Origin: Prevotella sp.
Lineage (GTDB): Bacteria > Bacteroidota > Bacteroidia > Bacteroidales > Bacteroidaceae
NCBI GenBank assembly: GCA_017430675.1
Contig: JAFRMM010000221.1
Span: 1-7,421 of the forward strand
Direction of reading: 5' to 3'
DNA length: 7,421 nucleotides
Shown: positions 6,004-7,421 of the stretch, piece after piece
Numbering within the stretch: the stretch's first letter is position 1
Layout: each line of letters begins with the position of its first letter
Translations under genes and position numbers: made by a program
The notes under the pieces: generated by a model
The model's input: only the letters and a program-made list of their open reading frames with translations
What the model was told of the DNA's origin: nothing
The model's database searches: none

Positions 6004-7255
6004 CCGCCCTCAGCGCTTCTATCGGCCTGATGCGCGAGGCTTTGAAGGCTGGGATCAGTCCTGCGATGGTGCCAGCGACAACCATCACCATCGTGGCCTC
6101 GAAACACACATCCAGTCCGACGGTGGGATTAATGAAGAAGGTGATCTTCTCCACGCCCAGGTCTGTGACCTGATGTCCCAGCGTGGCATCCATATACTCA
6201 TTGGCTGCAATACCAAACAACATACCCAGATAGCCGAAGAACGTCGTGATGATCACACTCTCGATGATAATCAGTTTCAGGATGCTCCAGGGCTTGGCGC
6301 CAATGGCCTTACGGATGCCAAACTCATGGGTGCGCTCCTTTACGGTGATAAGCATGATATTCGACACACCCACAATACCTGACAGGAGTGTAAACAGTCC
6401 TACGACCCAGAGGAAGGTACGGATAATAGACATGGCCGACTCCATCGTCATACTCTCTGTGTAATTATTCCAGATCCATATACTGCGCTCGTCTTCCGGA
6501 TGGGCCTGATGGTTGGCATTCAACTTACGACGATAAGTCTTCTCGAAGGCCTCGTTGGCTTTCTCCGTGGGAAGTCCGTGGAACGTGAACTCGATATTTC
6601 CAATGTAGGGTGTGTTGGCTGCAAAGATACTCTTGATGGTGGAATAGGACGAGAAGGCATTACCCCCACCGTCGTCACGACCCTTATAGATACCTACCAC
6701 CTTAAAGGCGATGTTGGACACCTTGACATACTTGCCCACGAGTCTTTTGTAATCCTTGGGCTCGAGTTCCTTGGCCTGCTTGTGAGTGAGCACGAGCACC
6801 TTGCGCTTCTCCTTGATGTCGATATCGTTGATGAATCGGCCTTCGATCATGGTTTGCTTCACGATCTGCGTGTGAACGGGATAGACTCCTGCTATCTGCA
6901 TGCTCATATACTCCTCGCCATTGGTGACGGTAGCACTGGTATAGTAGCAGGCACCCACCTCGTCGATATGTTCCGTAAACCCAGTCTCTGTGTCAGAGAG
7001 GTCACGCTTGTTCAGACTGATATCGCGGCCTTCGTTCAGACCGTTATAGGCCTTCGACGTCTGACCTCCATACACCTCAATGGAGTTGGTGAGGAAGTCG
7101 CCCATCATCTTCATGTTGGCATTGATGAGACCATTGCCTGCTCCCAGCAGCACGATGAGCATGAAGATGCCCCACGCCACGGCGAAACCCGTAAGCGTCG
7201 TGCGGAGTTTATTCCTCCGCGCCGTACTCCATATTTCTGTGATTATATCTCGCAT
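5999..7255 (-). CDS. MacB/FtsX-family ABC transporter permease, first of two
   Basis: A 418-residue permease with the four-helix MacB layout. The N-terminus is a cytoplasmic basic segment (TARRNKLRTT), followed by helix 1 at about 20-43, a periplasmic domain of roughly 235 residues, helix 2 at about 280-304, helix 3 at about 325-350 and helix 4 at about 383-404. ERTHEFGIRKAIGAKP at 307-322 is the conserved segment after helix 2, and the tail is IRPIEALRAD. There is no nucleotide-binding domain. It follows the ATPase gene after a 55-bp gap holding array 4, and its own stop codon lies in array 3. The start at 7255 is preceded on the - strand by AAAAAACCAGATAAT, an A-rich leader without a Shine-Dalgarno. 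The known role of the family is to convert ATP hydrolysis in the cytoplasm into movement of the periplasmic domains that pushes substrate towards adaptor and TolC. Pairing with the second permease is inferred from adjacency. Confidence 0.93.
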   Translation of the reverse strand: MRDIITEIWSTARRNKLRTTLTGFAVAWGIFMLIVLLGAGNGLINANMKMMGDFLTNSIEVYGGQTSKAYNGLNEGRDISLNKRDLSDTETGFTEHIDEVGACYYTSATVTNGEEYMSMQIAGVYPVHTQIVKQTMIEGRFINDIDIKEKRKVLVLTHKQAKELEPKDYKRLVGKYVKVSNIAFKVVGIYKGRDDGGGNAFSSYSTIKSIFAANTPYIGNIEFTFHGLPTEKANEAFEKTYRRKLNANHQAHPEDERSIWIWNNYTESMTMESAMSIIRTFLWVVGLFTLLSGIVGVSNIMLITVKERTHEFGIRKAIGAKPWSILKLIIIESVIITTFFGYLGMLFGIAANEYMDATLGHQVTDLGVEKITFFINPTVGLDVCFEATMVMVVAGTIAGLIPAFKASRIRPIEALRAD

Positions 7256-7269
7256 ATTATCTGGTTTTT

Positions 7270-7315
7270 TCTAGGATTTCCTAGGACTGCCTAGGATTGC
7301 CTAGGTATTCCTATT
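7270..7315 (+). repeat. CCTAGG decamer tandem array 4
   Basis: Cores at 7270 (TCTAGG), 7280, 7290 and 7300 (all CCTAGG), then a decayed CCTATT at 7310, all exactly 10 bp apart. The linkers are ATTT, ACTG, ATTG and TATT. The CTA inside the last unit (7311-7313) is the complement of the TAG stop of the ATPase gene. The array therefore overlaps the end of that gene, and the rest of the gap is the A-rich leader of the first permease. Confidence 0.9.
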
Positions 7316-7421
7316 TCATTATTCCTCCGCTGCCGAAAGGCGAGGCATCGTGGTTCAGGTTCTCTTCGATCTCGCCGATGATGCCGTCCTTGATGTGTAC
7401 TATCTTGTTCGTCTCATTCGC
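7311..7421 (-). CDS. ABC transporter ATP-binding protein (MacB/LolD type), C-terminal fragment
   Basis: Partial gene running off the right edge; only 36 codons and the TAG stop are present. Translating the - strand from 7421 gives ANETNKIVHIKDGI, then IGEIEENLNHDASPFGSGGIMK. The TNKIVHIKDGII stretch is the usual last beta-strands after the H-loop in MacB/LolD-type ATPases (compare T-x-R-I/V-I-x-I/L-x-D-G-x-I). The Walker A, signature, Walker B and H-loop lie outside the window. Its position directly ahead of two permeases lacking an ATPase domain supports its role as their energy source. It would be the first visible gene of the five-gene efflux operon; any promoter is beyond the edge. The stop codon is embedded in the last unit of array 4. 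Confidence 0.85.
   Translation of the reverse strand, partial: ANETNKIVHIKDGIIGEIEENLNHDASPFGSGGIMK

Overview
The window looks like chromosome from a Bacteroidales bacterium, most probably Prevotella or a close relative. The promoter ahead of the galactanase has the Bacteroidota TTG / TAnnTTTG form, gene leaders are A-rich with no clear Shine-Dalgarno, and the efflux operon has the ATPase / two permeases / adaptor / TolC layout common in that group. The genus is inferred from style and remembered protein similarity; no database was searched.

Left part, + strand: the 3' end of a stand-alone-type AICAR transformylase (purine synthesis), then a decamer repeat array, a 63-residue lysine-rich protein of unknown function, a promoter, and a secreted GH53 endo-beta-1,4-galactanase with both catalytic glutamates and a short C-terminal tail. 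The galactanase converges on the efflux operon with only 10 bp between the stop codons.

Right part, - strand (read from the right edge leftwards): the C-terminus of a MacB/LolD-type ABC ATPase, two different MacB/FtsX-type permeases, a HlyD/MacA-type periplasmic adaptor with a TolC-docking RLS motif, and a TolC-family outer-membrane channel. Together these would form a tripartite MacAB-TolC-like export machine in which the ATPase is a separate protein and the two permeases may form a heterodimer. The substrate cannot be read from sequence.

The unexpected element is a set of four short tandem arrays of a 10-bp unit, CCTAGG plus four mostly AT bases (usually ATTG or ATTT). They occupy four intergenic gaps: after the transformylase and at three of the four junctions of the efflux operon. 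Each abuts or overlaps the stop codon of the preceding gene. All four keep the same orientation on the + strand although the genes are on both strands. The core is a palindrome containing TAG on both strands, so three successive units place a stop codon in all six frames, and neighbouring copies can pair as 6-bp hairpins. A second repeat, an 8-bp unit, lies inside the tolC-like gene and encodes the hydrophobic core of its signal peptide. There is no gene-free stretch longer than 300 bp.
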